A stretch of 64,000 nt of DNA from Flavobacterium sp. N2820 (lineage in GTDB: Bacteria > Bacteroidota > Bacteroidia > Flavobacteriales > Flavobacteriaceae), in the NCBI RefSeq assembly GCF_025947285.1, contig NZ_CP110008.1:1178001-1242000 (forward strand), in the 5' to 3' direction. Below the pieces are notes generated by a model, which saw only the letters and a list, made by a program, of their open reading frames with translations, ran no database searches and was not told where the DNA came from. Positions 7,622 through 15,678 of the stretch are shown here, one piece after another (within the stretch, counting starts at the first letter, position 1; every line of letters starts with the position of its first letter). The position numbers were made by a program, and so were the translations under genes.

Positions 7622-8164
7622 ATGACGAATTCAAAAATGAAAAGTATAAAAACCTATCCTAATATATTTTGGCTAATAATAAACCTAACAATCCTTTCAT
7701 TTTTTGGAATGATGATATTAGTTTGTCTAGAATGGATATTTGAATTTAATCATTTCTTTATAAATAGTAGAGATGGTAAATTTGTTATGTTTTTACTTCT
7801 CCTATTTGCATCTTCATTTTTTGCAGCTCTTTATTATAAACTTTCGAATGAATTTACTTTTGCTATTTTAAATTCAGAAAAAATAAAAATATTTCAATTA
7901 TTAAAATTTAAAATTCTAACTCTTAAGTATAATGAAATCAAAGGATATTCAAATTCTGAAATTTATTATGGAAGAGTACCTTTACATTTTGTCTCTAAAT
8001 CAATAATAATTTATTCAGAAAAAAATCAATTTGAACTTATCAAACTTTTTAATTTTAATTTTGAAATATTCAAAAATGAAATGAAAAAATTAAAAATTAC
8101 TTATTTCGGAAAAGAACCATATCAAACAGGGATTTTTAAAAGAAAATATAAATATAAAAATTAA
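7622..8164 (+). CDS. Cassette 8: two-helix membrane protein of unknown function
   Basis: A 180-residue protein with two transmembrane segments (about residues 15-38 and 53-70) followed by a soluble domain whose order of strands and a final helix (FEIFKNEMKKL) resembles small bacterial PH-like domains. No family assignment is made. ATG at 7622 is used; a second ATG at 7637 would also work. Its upstream attC7 lacks an exact -7 element, so expression may depend on read-through. Confidence 0.55.
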   Translation: MTNSKMKSIKTYPNIFWLIINLTILSFFGMMILVCLEWIFEFNHFFINSRDGKFVMFLLLLFASSFFAALYYKLSNEFTFAILNSEKIKIFQLLKFKILTLKYNEIKGYSNSEIYYGRVPLHFVSKSIIIYSEKNQFELIKLFNFNFEIFKNEMKKLKITYFGKEPYQTGIFKRKYKYKN

Positions 8165-8170
8165 AACTAC

Positions 8171-8305
8171 CGCTAACAGCCGTTTCACGAAATTGCGGGG
8201 CTTGGGAATTATCAGAATTGGTAATTTTTGAAACTAAATTTTGTCTATATTTGTAATCAAAAGTATTGAAAATCAGCAACTTCATGAAGCGGCGACACGT
8301 TAGCA
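8171..8305 (+). repeat. attC8 (type B-like) with embedded promoter
   Basis: CGCTAAC (8171-8177) and GTTAGCA (8299-8305). Arms GTTTCACGAAATTGC and CAACTTCATGAAGC pair imperfectly. TATATTTG at 8246-8253, 53 nt before the right core, with a TTG 15 bp upstream of the -7. Confidence 0.83.
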
Positions 8306-8323
8306 GTAATACACCAAAACTAA

Positions 8324-8572
8324 ATGGAGAAAAACACAGTAATTAAATTAAAAACTTTTAAAGGAACTTTAAAACCTACAACTAAAGTTAAAGATAGAGA
8401 AAATTACTGGAAACTGATTGGGGAAAAAGGCATCGTAATAGATGAAGCAGACTTCAATCCTGAAAAAGTTTTAGTAGTATTTGAAAAAAATATCGATGAT
8501 TTTGATTTAGAAAACCATAATCCAATTAAGAATTCTTTATATATTGATAAAAAGGATTTAGAATTATATTAA
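8324..8572 (+). CDS. Cassette 9, gene 1: small cytosolic protein
   Basis: An 82-residue acidic protein without signal peptide or membrane segment, mostly beta by pattern (VIKLKTFKGTLKP, GIVIDE, VLVVFE) ending with a short helix KKDLELY. No family recognised. It is followed after 35 bp by a second small gene in the same cassette, so the two are probably cotranscribed. A toxin-antitoxin or immunity pair is conceivable from size and layout alone, but nothing in the sequence proves it. Confidence 0.55.
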   Translation: MEKNTVIKLKTFKGTLKPTTKVKDRENYWKLIGEKGIVIDEADFNPEKVLVVFEKNIDDFDLENHNPIKNSLYIDKKDLELY

Positions 8573-8607
8573 TTGTTAGTATTAAAACAAAACAAACGGA
8601 ATAAATT

Positions 8608-8799
8608 ATGGACAAAGTAGCTTCAAATATGCAAACGTATATTATAGAAACCTCTGAAAAGAGACTTGGAAAAAAACTTTCTTCAGAAATTATTGAAAAA
8701 ATAAAAAAACATGGTAGTTATATTGGGTTGGAGATGATAATTGACACGGTAAACTCAATCGAGATAGAAAAGCTTGAACATTACTTAAACGATTTGTAA
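8608..8799 (+). CDS. Cassette 9, gene 2: small helical protein
   Basis: A 63-residue protein predicted almost entirely helical (SEKRLGKKLSSEIIEKIKKH and IEIEKLEHYLNDL). No signal peptide and no recognised family. It is the second gene of a two-gene cassette, with its start 35 bp after the previous stop. Small size makes the call less certain, but its position, A-rich upstream sequence and termination just before attC9 support a real gene. Confidence 0.5.
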   Translation: MDKVASNMQTYIIETSEKRLGKKLSSEIIEKIKKHGSYIGLEMIIDTVNSIEIEKLEHYLNDL

Positions 8800-8824
8800 A
8801 TTCAATAAGATTTAAATGTACTAC

Positions 8825-8962
8825 CGCTAACAGCGGTTTGCTTCAATGGCTACTTCCGGATTTTCCTGCGGAAAATCCGCTGCTGAATGGAATGTTTTGT
8901 TATATTTGTAATGGCTTGGTGTTGGTGTAATATTACTGAAACTAAACTTCAGAACGTTAGCT
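8825..8962 (+). repeat. attC9 (type A) with embedded promoter
   Basis: CGCTAAC (8825-8831) and GTTAGCT (8956-8962). Hairpin loop TGC. TATATTTG at 8901-8908. Confidence 0.88.
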
Positions 8963-8996
8963 GTAATACTCTAGAGACAGACAAAAAGAGAACTTA

Positions 8997-9503
8997 ATGA
9001 ATAAATGTACAACAGAATTAATAATAATTTGTATACTATGGTTGAGTGTAATTCTAACATTATACTTTAATTATTATTTTGATATTTTTTTAATAATTGG
9101 TATAATTGGTTTGACAATTGTTACAATAACTAATAAAAAATACGTCGAAATTAGTTTGACAACTTTAATCATTATATTAATTTTAGGAACATTCAAATTA
9201 GTAAAATTTAGTCTCGCTTTCCGCTTAAATTTTGGTATAATAAGTATCCCAGATTTCATACTTTTATTAGTTTTAATTTACAAAAGGCGTAATGAAATTT
9301 TAGACTTAAAAGAAAAATGGTTTTCTGAAAACGATGAAGAAATTGAAAAGCAAAAAAATAGAAAAATAGATTTTTTTAAAAAACAATTTAAAAATTTATC
9401 TGAAGCTGAACTTAACAGAAAATTATCTGAAGAAAAACTTACCGAAGAAGCCAAAAATGCTGCAATCGAATTGCTAAATTTAAAAAGTATAACGGAAAAA
9501 TAA
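8997..9503 (+). CDS. Cassette 10: four-helix membrane protein
   Basis: A 168-residue protein with four closely spaced hydrophobic segments (about residues 7-27, 29-45, 51-72 and 77-94) and a highly charged C-terminal tail from residue 96, probably a cytosolic coiled helix, ending with a helical pair around LSEAELNRKLSEEKLTEEA. No family recognised. Lacks a cleavable signal peptide. Confidence 0.6.
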   Translation: MNKCTTELIIICILWLSVILTLYFNYYFDIFLIIGIIGLTIVTITNKKYVEISLTTLIIILILGTFKLVKFSLAFRLNFGIISIPDFILLLVLIYKRRNEILDLKEKWFSENDEEIEKQKNRKIDFFKKQFKNLSEAELNRKLSEEKLTEEAKNAAIELLNLKSITEK

Positions 9504-9511
9504 AGTACTAT

Positions 9512-9649
9512 TGCTAACACCGTTTTAATCCAACCCCTACCTCCAAATTTCCCCACAGTAAATCCACTGCTCAATGCAATGTTTTGTTATATTTGTGATG
9601 ACTTGATGTTGGTATAACGCTACTAAAAACAAACCTCATAACGTTAGCA
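9512..9649 (+). repeat. attC10 (diverged type A) with embedded promoter
   Basis: TGCTAAC (9512-9518) and GTTAGCA (9643-9649). Sequence has drifted from type A in both arms and lost the perfect inner hairpin, but keeps TATATTTG at 9588-9595, 55 nt before the right core. Confidence 0.82.
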
Positions 9650-9659
9650 ATACTGTGAA

Positions 9660-10073
9660 ATGAAAAAAAATATAAATAAAAATATCGCCCTTTTTTTAAT
9701 TGCTATACTTTGCTTAAGTTGTGATCCACCCCATTCAATAGAATTTATAAACAATTCAGATTCAGAATTGAAAATAAAATTTAAAATAGACACAACAATA
9801 ACTAATAACGATTTAAATTATGTTGAAAATAAAAAAGGAGATTCAATAGTATTTACTATAAAGGAAAAAGATACCGCATTTTTAGATTTTGGAATTGGAA
9901 CTTGGTCTGAATCTGAAATAAGAAAACAAGTTAACTCATTTAACACAATTGAAATTGAAAATTCTGATTTCAAAAAAACATTAAAAAGTAAAAGGGAAAT
10001 GGAAAAATTCCTAATTGAAAACACTGAAGGTGGAATTGGTTGGAAAACTAAAATTATAATTGAAATTAAATAA
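9660..10073 (+). CDS. Cassette 11: lipoprotein of unknown function
   Basis: A 137-residue protein with a lipoprotein signal: hydrophobic residues 9-17 and lipobox LCLSC with the lipidated cysteine at position 21. The mature domain starts with a beta-rich segment (HSIEFINNSDSELKIKF) and ends with a short basic strand. No family recognised. The ATG is only 17 bp after the cassette boundary. Confidence 0.62.
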   Translation: MKKNINKNIALFLIAILCLSCDPPHSIEFINNSDSELKIKFKIDTTITNNDLNYVENKKGDSIVFTIKEKDTAFLDFGIGTWSESEIRKQVNSFNTIEIENSDFKKTLKSKREMEKFLIENTEGGIGWKTKIIIEIK

Positions 10074-10081
10074 AACACTAC

Positions 10082-10218
10082 TGCTAACAGCGGTTTGCTT
10101 CAATGGCTACTTCCGGATTTTCCGTAGGAAAATCCGCTGCTGAATGGAATGTTTTGTTATATTTGTAATGGCTTGGTGTTGGTTCAACGCCACTGAAAGC
10201 AAGCCGCAAACGTTACAA
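10082..10218 (+). repeat. attC11 (type A) with embedded promoter
   Basis: TGCTAAC (10082-10088) and GTTACAA (10212-10218). The inner hairpin loop reads GTA, the reverse complement of TAC. TATATTTG at 10158-10165. Confidence 0.86.
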
Positions 10219-10238
10219 ACAATTTTAAACCAAACTTT

Positions 10239-10751
10239 ATGAAAAAAATCGGAATTTTATTATTTTCAATTTTAATTTTATCTTGTAGTTCAGACGATAG
10301 TTCTGGAAATTCAAATCAAAATGGTTTTACTTTTAATGGAACGTTCTACGAAGTAAAAACTGTTTACATAAATGATGAAAATACTACAGACAGTAACCCA
10401 AGTGATATTGGATTTAGTTTAGTAAACAAAACATCTGCGGAAATAAATAGCGGAAATGATTTAACTAACGTTGCTACACTTAATTTCGATTTTAATGCTG
10501 TTAATGTTGAACAAACAACTTATACAAACATATTAGATTATAACGGAAAAATAAATGCTAACAGAACAAGTGGAAGTATTTCTGGCGGAACAGAAATTTT
10601 ATCTGATAACGAAACTACTTTACAAGCAAATAATATTAGTGTTACAATTAATAATATAACTTCTACAACCGTAAACTTTACTTTTTCATTTACAAGAACA
10701 GACGGACAAACTATTTCTGGACAATATAACGGTAACTATTTAACATTATAA
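10239..10751 (+). CDS. Cassette 12, gene 1: beta-rich lipoprotein
   Basis: A 170-residue lipoprotein: MKKIGILLFSILILSC with the lipidated cysteine at 16, then a Ser/Asp/Asn-rich linker typical of surface-exposed Bacteroidota lipoproteins. The remainder is threonine- and asparagine-rich beta structure ending in TISGQYNGNYLTL, similar in style to the DUF6252-like lipoprotein at 61690-62232. It lies 10 bp upstream of an outer-membrane barrel gene in the same cassette, suggesting an envelope-located pair. Confidence 0.62.
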   Translation: MKKIGILLFSILILSCSSDDSSGNSNQNGFTFNGTFYEVKTVYINDENTTDSNPSDIGFSLVNKTSAEINSGNDLTNVATLNFDFNAVNVEQTTYTNILDYNGKINANRTSGSISGGTEILSDNETTLQANNISVTINNITSTTVNFTFSFTRTDGQTISGQYNGNYLTL

Positions 10752-10761
10752 TTTCAAAACA

Positions 10762-11328
10762 ATGAAAAAAGTTTTTTTATTACTTTCTATCTTTTTTATT
10801 TCACATTCAGTAGTATCTCAAAACAAAATTACTTATGGTGTAAAAGCAGGTGTAAATTTAACAGGTTTTAGAACTGACAATGGAACGAACTCTGACCTAA
10901 TCGGAATAAATATTGGTGGTGTTGCAAAAATGGACTTGAACAAAACCTTCAGTTTACAAGGTGAAGTAAATCTAAACTCAAAAGGTGGAATTTACCGTTT
11001 TCCATTGACGTCAAATAATCCCGAAATTAAACTTACATATATAAATTTACCGATTTTATTAAAAACTCATATAACCAGAAAATTTAACTTTGAAATTGGA
11101 CCTGAATTTGGTTTTTTAATTGGTCAAAAAGCTAAATTAAACGGAGAGACATTTGAAATCGACGACGTTCCATCTTTTGATATGAATGTAAATGCTGGCT
11201 TATCCTATGAATTTGAAAAAGGAATTTTCATTCAAGGTAGATATGGTTATGGTTTAACAGAACTATTTGAAGGTAGAGATTACAAAAATTCTTGTATAAG
11301 TTTATCTTTAGGGTATTTCTTTAATTAA
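10762..11328 (+). CDS. Cassette 12, gene 2: PorT-like outer-membrane beta-barrel protein
   Basis: A 188-residue protein with signal peptide MKKVFLLLSIFFISHSVVSQ followed by an eight-strand type small barrel: GVKAGVNLTGF, IGINIGGVAKMDL, FSLQGEVNLNSKGG, YINLPILLKTHI, FEIGPEFGFLIGQKA, MNVNAGLSYEF, IQGRYGYGLTELF, and a C-terminal strand ending in F-F-N. This is the Bacteroidota outer membrane beta-barrel (porin/PorT-like) family. Second gene of a two-gene cassette, 10 bp after the lipoprotein stop codon, so translation is probably coupled. Confidence 0.78.
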   Translation: MKKVFLLLSIFFISHSVVSQNKITYGVKAGVNLTGFRTDNGTNSDLIGINIGGVAKMDLNKTFSLQGEVNLNSKGGIYRFPLTSNNPEIKLTYINLPILLKTHITRKFNFEIGPEFGFLIGQKAKLNGETFEIDDVPSFDMNVNAGLSYEFEKGIFIQGRYGYGLTELFEGRDYKNSCISLSLGYFFN

Positions 11329-11336
11329 AAAACTAT

Positions 11337-11474
11337 TTGTAACAGCGGTTTGCTTCAATGGCTACTTCCGGATTTTCCTACGGAAAATCCGCTGCTCAAT
11401 GGAATGTTTTGTTATATTTGTAATGGCTTGGTGTTGGTTCAACGCCACTAAGAGCAAGCCTCAGAACGTTGTGC
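11337..11474 (+). repeat. attC12 (type A) with embedded promoter
   Basis: TTGTAAC (11337-11343) and GTTGTGC (11468-11474). Hairpin intact. TATATTTG at 11413-11420. Confidence 0.88.
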
Positions 11475-11501
11475 GTCATTATAGAAAACCCGTAATAGAA
11501 A

Positions 11502-12068
11502 ATGAAATTTATCAAATTAGCTTTAATCATATTGAATTTTACTTCTTGTTCAGAAAAATTTACAACTGTAGATGAGTATATAAATTTACCTGTCAATTTC
11601 GCAAAAACAAAAATTTCTTATCCAACAAATGATTTTTCAATCTTAATTCCAAAAAATTGGTATTGGAAAGTTGAAGAATATGACAATAAAAAAATAATTC
11701 TTGGAATTGATGCTGGACAAACAGATTCGATAACAAGATTTACTAAAATAATCTCTATCCAAAAGTATAAAAGCGAAGAAAATAATAACGATTTGAAAAC
11801 AGAATTTGAATCAATGAAAAAGTTAGTTGAGAAAAATTCTAATGAAAAAATTGTAGAAAGTGGTAAAACAAAAAATACGAGTTATGAATCTTACTTTTTT
11901 CACTTTAAATCGGATAATAAAAAATCTACAGAAACAATTTCTTTACTTTTAAAAAGCAAACAGAAAGGAGTATATTACTCATTAACTGCTTCTTGTCAAT
12001 TAGAAGATAATCTTGAAACTAATATGAGTATTATGTTGAAATGCTTGAATAGTTTTGAAGAAAAATAA
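11502..12068 (+). CDS. Cassette 13: lipoprotein of unknown function
   Basis: A 188-residue lipoprotein (MKFIKLALIILNFTSC, lipidated cysteine 16). The mature region contains NDFSILIPKNWYWKVEEYDNK followed by strands and a helix, a layout like PsbP/DcrB-type alpha-beta domains, and ends in a cysteine pair (SCQ, LKC). That fold suggestion is an inference from pattern, not a confirmed match. Confidence 0.6.
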   Translation: MKFIKLALIILNFTSCSEKFTTVDEYINLPVNFAKTKISYPTNDFSILIPKNWYWKVEEYDNKKIILGIDAGQTDSITRFTKIISIQKYKSEENNNDLKTEFESMKKLVEKNSNEKIVESGKTKNTSYESYFFHFKSDNKKSTETISLLLKSKQKGVYYSLTASCQLEDNLETNMSIMLKCLNSFEEK

Positions 12069-12076
12069 TAACGAAC

Positions 12077-12206
12077 GCACAACAGGCGTTTGGCAAGATT
12101 GCGAATTTTGTAGTAAATTCACGTTTATTTTTCGCAAGATATTTTATCTTTGATAGAAAATAATCAGTTCCGAAGTGCAACCTCGCCAAGCGCCGGAACG
12201 TTATAC
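12077..12206 (+). repeat. attC13 (divergent type) with embedded promoter
   Basis: GCACAAC (12077-12083) and GTTATAC (12200-12206). Arms GGCGTTTGGCAAGATTGC and GCAACCTCGCCAAGCGCC pair well. Sequence is unrelated to type A, yet TATCTTTG occurs at 12145-12152, 55 nt before the right core. Confidence 0.85.
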
Positions 12207-12230
12207 ACAAGCTTAACACAACTATCAAAA

Positions 12231-12674
12231 ATGGAACTTAAACCAAAAATCGGAATCGACAATCTTACTTTTGGACTTAATAAATTAGAAGTTATCAAAA
12301 TCCTCGGAGAACCAAACCGAGTATTTGAAATGGAAGATGATGATAATGAATTAACTTTAGAATGGAACGAAAAAAAGCTCCGTTTAACTTTTTACAAAAA
12401 CGAAAATGAAAAGTTTGGATATTTGAGAACTTCAAATACAAAACTAACATATAACGGTCATTCAATAATTAACTCAAATTCTCAATTTGCCAAAGAAGAA
12501 ATCTTTTGTGAATTACAAGAATGGGAAAAAGAAGAATATGAATTTCTAACCGTGTATTTCAATGAAAATTACTGGCTTAGTTTAAATTGTGAATATGGAA
12601 AGGTTATTGACATTGAAATGGGTGTAACATTCAAAGATGACGAAAATTATGATTGGCCAAAAATAACACAATAA
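12231..12674 (+). CDS. Cassette 14: cytosolic protein of unknown function
   Basis: A 147-residue acidic protein without signal peptide. The N-terminal part, GIDNLTFGLNKLEVIKILGEP, follows the 'G-x-x-x-x-E-V-x-x-x-L-G-x-P' pattern common to BamE/SmpA-like and related small alpha-beta folds, followed by strands. The in-frame TTG at 12150 lies in the -7 element of attC13 and is rejected; the ATG at 12231 is 31 bp into the cassette. Confidence 0.58.
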   Translation: MELKPKIGIDNLTFGLNKLEVIKILGEPNRVFEMEDDDNELTLEWNEKKLRLTFYKNENEKFGYLRTSNTKLTYNGHSIINSNSQFAKEEIFCELQEWEKEEYEFLTVYFNENYWLSLNCEYGKVIDIEMGVTFKDDENYDWPKITQ

Positions 12675-12683
12675 AAAGCCTGT

Positions 12684-12821
12684 GTATAACAGCGGTTTGC
12701 TTCAATGGCTATTTCCGGATTTTCCTACGAAAAATCCGCTGCTGAATGGAATGTTTTGTTATATTTGTAATGGCTTGGTACTGTTGTAATACTACTGAAG
12801 GCAAGCCTCATAACGTTAGCG
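12684..12821 (+). repeat. attC14 (type A) with embedded promoter
   Basis: GTATAAC (12684-12690) and GTTAGCG (12815-12821). One mismatch in the inner hairpin stem. TATATTTG at 12760-12767. Confidence 0.88.
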
Positions 12822-12863
12822 GTCAGCTTAGTATGACCAACGAAAGACAATTGAATATACAAA

Positions 12864-13286
12864 ATGAAAACCGACATAGAAAATAAATTAATTAGTAAAA
12901 GCACAAAGCCGACAAGTATGCGGATTTTGGTTTATGACTTCCTTTCCTCACAAAAAACGGCATTATCCTTATCAGAAATTGAGAACAATTTTCAGTATGC
13001 CGACAGAATAACAATTTACCGAACACTTAAAACATTTGAAAAAAAGGGAATTATTCATAGTATTCAAGAAAACAACACAACTAAATACAAACTATGTAAT
13101 GACGAATGTAATGAAAATACTCATAAAGATTGGCACTTGCATTTCTACTGCAAAATATGCAAACAAACCACTTGCAAAGAAGAAATTATTTTACCAAAAA
13201 ATATAAAAGGAAATTTTAGAATTGATGAGGTTCGTTTTTTTGCCAAAGGAATATGTGAAAACTGCCTTAGTGAAAGTTTGCAATAG
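12864..13286 (+). CDS. Cassette 15, gene 1: Fur-family metalloregulator
   Basis: A 140-residue Fur-superfamily repressor. Residues about 18-70 form the winged helix (RILVYDFLSSQKTALSLSEI ... TIYRTLKTFEKKGIIH), and the C-terminal half has the His-rich sensor start HKDWHLHFYCKICKQTTC and a second CxxC in GICENCL, together the four-cysteine structural zinc site. Which metal or signal it senses cannot be decided; Zur-like and Fur-like roles are both open. It shares its cassette with a membrane methyltransferase-like gene that starts 49 bp downstream behind its own -7 element, suggesting a self-contained regulated module. Confidence 0.82.
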   Translation: MKTDIENKLISKSTKPTSMRILVYDFLSSQKTALSLSEIENNFQYADRITIYRTLKTFEKKGIIHSIQENNTTKYKLCNDECNENTHKDWHLHFYCKICKQTTCKEEIILPKNIKGNFRIDEVRFFAKGICENCLSESLQ

Positions 13287-13306
13287 GATTGCATTCCACC
13301 TCATTA

Positions 13307-13314
13307 TATTTTTG
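13307..13314 (+). promoter_or_regulatory. Internal promoter -7 element in cassette 15
   Basis: TATTTTTG matches TAnnTTTG and has a TTG (13289-13291) 15 bp upstream. It lies between the Fur-like gene and the methyltransferase-like gene, a natural place for Fur-type control. Confidence 0.5.
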
Positions 13315-13335
13315 TGTCATAAAAATTAAAAACAT

Positions 13336-13938
13336 ATGATAGAAATATTGAGAATGGCATTACCGATATACTTCATTATTTATTTTGGAGTTGCCTTTGT
13401 TTTAAAATCAGTTGTAGTTGCAAAGCGAATAGGGAAAAATCCACTTGTCTTACCCAAAGACGACAGTGCTTATGGACTTATTGGACGTTATTTCAAGCTG
13501 ACATTAATAACAATGTTCATTTATGTTATTTCTTATGCTTTTTTTCCGAATTGGCATGACAACTTTTTACCAATTTCAGAACTTAACCTTGAGGTGACAA
13601 AATACATTGGACTTGCAGTTCTTCTAGGTTCGTTGGTGTGGACAGTAATTGCTCAAGGACATATGAAAAATTCTTGGCGTATCGGCATTGACAAGGACAC
13701 AAAAACAGATTTGGTAACAAGCGGACTTTTTACGATTTCACGAAACCCAATTTTTTTTGGTATCATTTTGAGTTTGTGCGGACTTTTCTTAACAACGCCA
13801 AACGCATTGACAGCATTGTTTTTGATTTTAGGTTACGTTCTTATTCAAGTGCAAATCCGACTTGAAGAAGAATTTTTGACCAAAGAACACGGACAGAAAT
13901 ATTTTGACTATAAACAAAAAGTAAGACGACTGATATAA
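13336..13938 (+). CDS. Cassette 15, gene 2: isoprenylcysteine carboxyl methyltransferase-like membrane protein
   Basis: A 200-residue polytopic protein of the ICMT/PEMT-like membrane methyltransferase superfamily. Hydrophobic segments lie around residues 8-28, 52-70, 88-107 and 135-168. The C-terminal half has the family signature: DLVTSGLFTISRNPIFFGI, then LEEEFLTKEHGQKYFDYKQK, the cofactor-facing region of these enzymes. Substrate unknown. It follows a Fur-like regulator in the same cassette; ICMT-like genes near metal regulators are seen in other bacteria, but the link is inferred here. Confidence 0.75.
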   Translation: MIEILRMALPIYFIIYFGVAFVLKSVVVAKRIGKNPLVLPKDDSAYGLIGRYFKLTLITMFIYVISYAFFPNWHDNFLPISELNLEVTKYIGLAVLLGSLVWTVIAQGHMKNSWRIGIDKDTKTDLVTSGLFTISRNPIFFGIILSLCGLFLTTPNALTALFLILGYVLIQVQIRLEEEFLTKEHGQKYFDYKQKVRRLI

Positions 13939-13948
13939 AAAGCCGAAC

Positions 13949-14113
13949 CGCTAACCGCCGTTTTGCGCTATTGCTGGGCTTGCGCTTGCTATTTTCGTCT
14001 TCGTGGAAAATAATCTGGTTGCTACAATTCTATCTTTCAAAGAAATTCAGTAGATTTGTTTTGGTCAGTGTTCGCAGCAGCAGCAGCAGAGCAAAAGCCG
14101 CCGAACGTTAGCT
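13949..14113 (+). repeat. attC15 (divergent, long) with embedded promoter
   Basis: CGCTAAC (13949-13955) and GTTAGCT (14107-14113), 165 bp. Arms GGCGGCTTTTGC and GCCGTTTTGCGC-type pair. Contains a CAG triplet run (14077-14088). TAGATTTG at 14051-14058, 56 nt before the right core. Confidence 0.8.
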
Positions 14114-14180
14114 GTAAGTTTAAGTAGACCACAAGTGACAATTAAACATTTTATTAGTCTAACATTTTAAAAATATAAAA

Positions 14181-15026
14181 ATGAGAATATTATTTTCACT
14201 ACTTCTTTTGACAAGTTTATCTTGTTCAAAAGACAATACCCTAACAACAGAACCTTCTCCACAAGCTTTTGTAGGAACAAAATCCATAACATACAATGGA
14301 GTTAATGTTAACTTGGTAATTGACAAACCTGCTTTAAAGGAAGTGGATGTTATTATAGTTTATCACGGAACTGTTATGTATGACAGTTTAATTTTAGAAG
14401 CTTCTACCTCACTCATAGACAAAGTAAAAACAATATTAGACAGGGAAGATATGATGATAGTGAGTGTTGCCTATCCTGAACAAAATTTGCTAATGGGTGA
14501 CAACATTCTAGAAGCAGAAGCAGGATTACTTTGGGTGAAAAATAAAGCAAGCGAAGAATTAGGCGTAACCGTCAAAAAAATATTTTTACTTGGGCATTCG
14601 CAAGGCGGTTATTTGGTAACACGATTAAACACAATGCACCAAACCAACGGAGTAATTGCTAATGGACCTGGACCGTTAAACCTTGTGTATCGTTGTCAAT
14701 TAGAAGAAAACGGAACAATTCCAAACGGAATAACTTGTACCTTGCTAAAAAACACTTACGGAACAACAACTGCAAATCCAAATGCTTATATGCAACGTTC
14801 TTTATTGAACTTCACGACCGGTTTTAAGTCAGACATTTTATTTGTTCAAGGGCTGAACGACACACCTATTCAAATGTACTCTTGGCCAACTTTTAAACAA
14901 GATGTGATGAACTGTACCACTTGCCAAAACAGTCAATTTTTAGAGTTAGCAGGTGAAGGGCATAGTGCATTGTTTACAAGTTCGACTGCAAAAACAGAGT
15001 TTAATAATTTTATAAATACACGATGA
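14181..15026 (+). CDS. Cassette 16: alpha/beta-hydrolase lipoprotein
   Basis: A 281-residue lipoprotein (MRILFSLLLLTSLSC, lipidated cysteine 15) with an alpha/beta-hydrolase domain. The oxyanion region is IIVYHGTV, the nucleophile elbow is GHSQGG (Ser near residue 141), the acid is the Asp in FVQGLNDTP and the catalytic His is in AGEGHSALF, so the triad is complete. Probably a periplasmic or surface esterase or peptidase; substrate unknown. Its leader between the cassette boundary (14107) and the ATG is unusually long at 74 bp. Confidence 0.78.
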   Translation: MRILFSLLLLTSLSCSKDNTLTTEPSPQAFVGTKSITYNGVNVNLVIDKPALKEVDVIIVYHGTVMYDSLILEASTSLIDKVKTILDREDMMIVSVAYPEQNLLMGDNILEAEAGLLWVKNKASEELGVTVKKIFLLGHSQGGYLVTRLNTMHQTNGVIANGPGPLNLVYRCQLEENGTIPNGITCTLLKNTYGTTTANPNAYMQRSLLNFTTGFKSDILFVQGLNDTPIQMYSWPTFKQDVMNCTTCQNSQFLELAGEGHSALFTSSTAKTEFNNFINTR

Positions 15027-15042
15027 CAAAAAGAAAACCTAT

Positions 15043-15171
15043 AGCCAACAGGCGTTTGGCAAAAAAGCGGGTTCAGTGCTTATGAAGTTTTTACTTCGTA
15101 TCAAGTTCAGCGCTGGCAGAAAGTTTAGTGCTTCGAAACCCGCTTCTTCGCCAAGAGCCAAAACGTTATGC
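15043..15171 (+). repeat. attC16 (divergent, no -7 element)
   Basis: AGCCAAC (15043-15049) and GTTATGC (15165-15171). Arms GGCGTTTGGCAAAAAAGCGGG and CCCGCTTCTTCGCCAAGAGCC pair along most of their length. Resembles attC7 in its middle. Confidence 0.82.
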
Positions 15172-15178
15172 ACCATTT

Positions 15179-15505
15179 ATGAAAGACAAAACTATGAATT
15201 TCCGATTTCTTTTTATTTCCTTTTTATTTTTTGTAATGTTAAATGCATGTAAAAATTATTATGATGATACTATAGTTTGGGCGGAAAATATTAAAATTGG
15301 AACTGATTTAGAAACTGTAAAAAAAACTCAGCCTAGCTTTGTGGAAATTGCATGGGATAAGCCAATTGAAATTGAAAACCAAGCTGGACCAAATCAAAAA
15401 CTCTATCAGATAACTGAAATAAGCGGAGATAATGATGTCTTAAATATGTCAAAATTTTTAGTTTTTGTAAATGGAAAATATCAACATTTGGAACTCAAAA
15501 AGTAA
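15179..15505 (+). CDS. Cassette 17: small lipoprotein
   Basis: A 108-residue lipoprotein with lipobox VMLNAC (lipidated cysteine 24). A second ATG five codons later (15194) gives a shorter n-region and is equally possible. The mature domain carries IKIGTDLETVKKTQPSF, reminiscent of BamE/SmpA-like small lipoproteins, then strands ending in ELKK. A GTG at 15128 inside attC16 is rejected. Because attC16 lacks a -7 element, its promoter is unclear. Confidence 0.58.
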   Translation: MKDKTMNFRFLFISFLFFVMLNACKNYYDDTIVWAENIKIGTDLETVKKTQPSFVEIAWDKPIEIENQAGPNQKLYQITEISGDNDVLNMSKFLVFVNGKYQHLELKK

Positions 15506-15521
15506 TGGATATTTAAACGTT

Positions 15522-15660
15522 GCATAACAGCAGATTGCTTCAATGGCTACTTCCGGATTTTCCTACGGAAAATCCGCTACTGAATGGAATGTTTTGTTAT
15601 ATTTGTAATGGCTTGGTGTTGGTTCAACGCCACTGAGAGCAAGCCATAGAAACGTTAGCA
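15522..15660 (+). repeat. attC17 (type A) with embedded promoter
   Basis: GCATAAC (15522-15528) and GTTAGCA (15654-15660). Hairpin intact. TATATTTG at 15598-15605, 56 nt before the right core. Confidence 0.88.
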
Positions 15661-15678
15661 GATATTATAAAAAACACT

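Noticed and set aside
8299..8824. Firm toxin-antitoxin annotation of cassette 9
   Set aside because: Size and layout fit, but no toxin or antitoxin motif is recognisable.
14077..14088. CAG triplet run as a functional microsatellite
   Set aside because: Only about four units inside the arm of attC15; too short to interpret.
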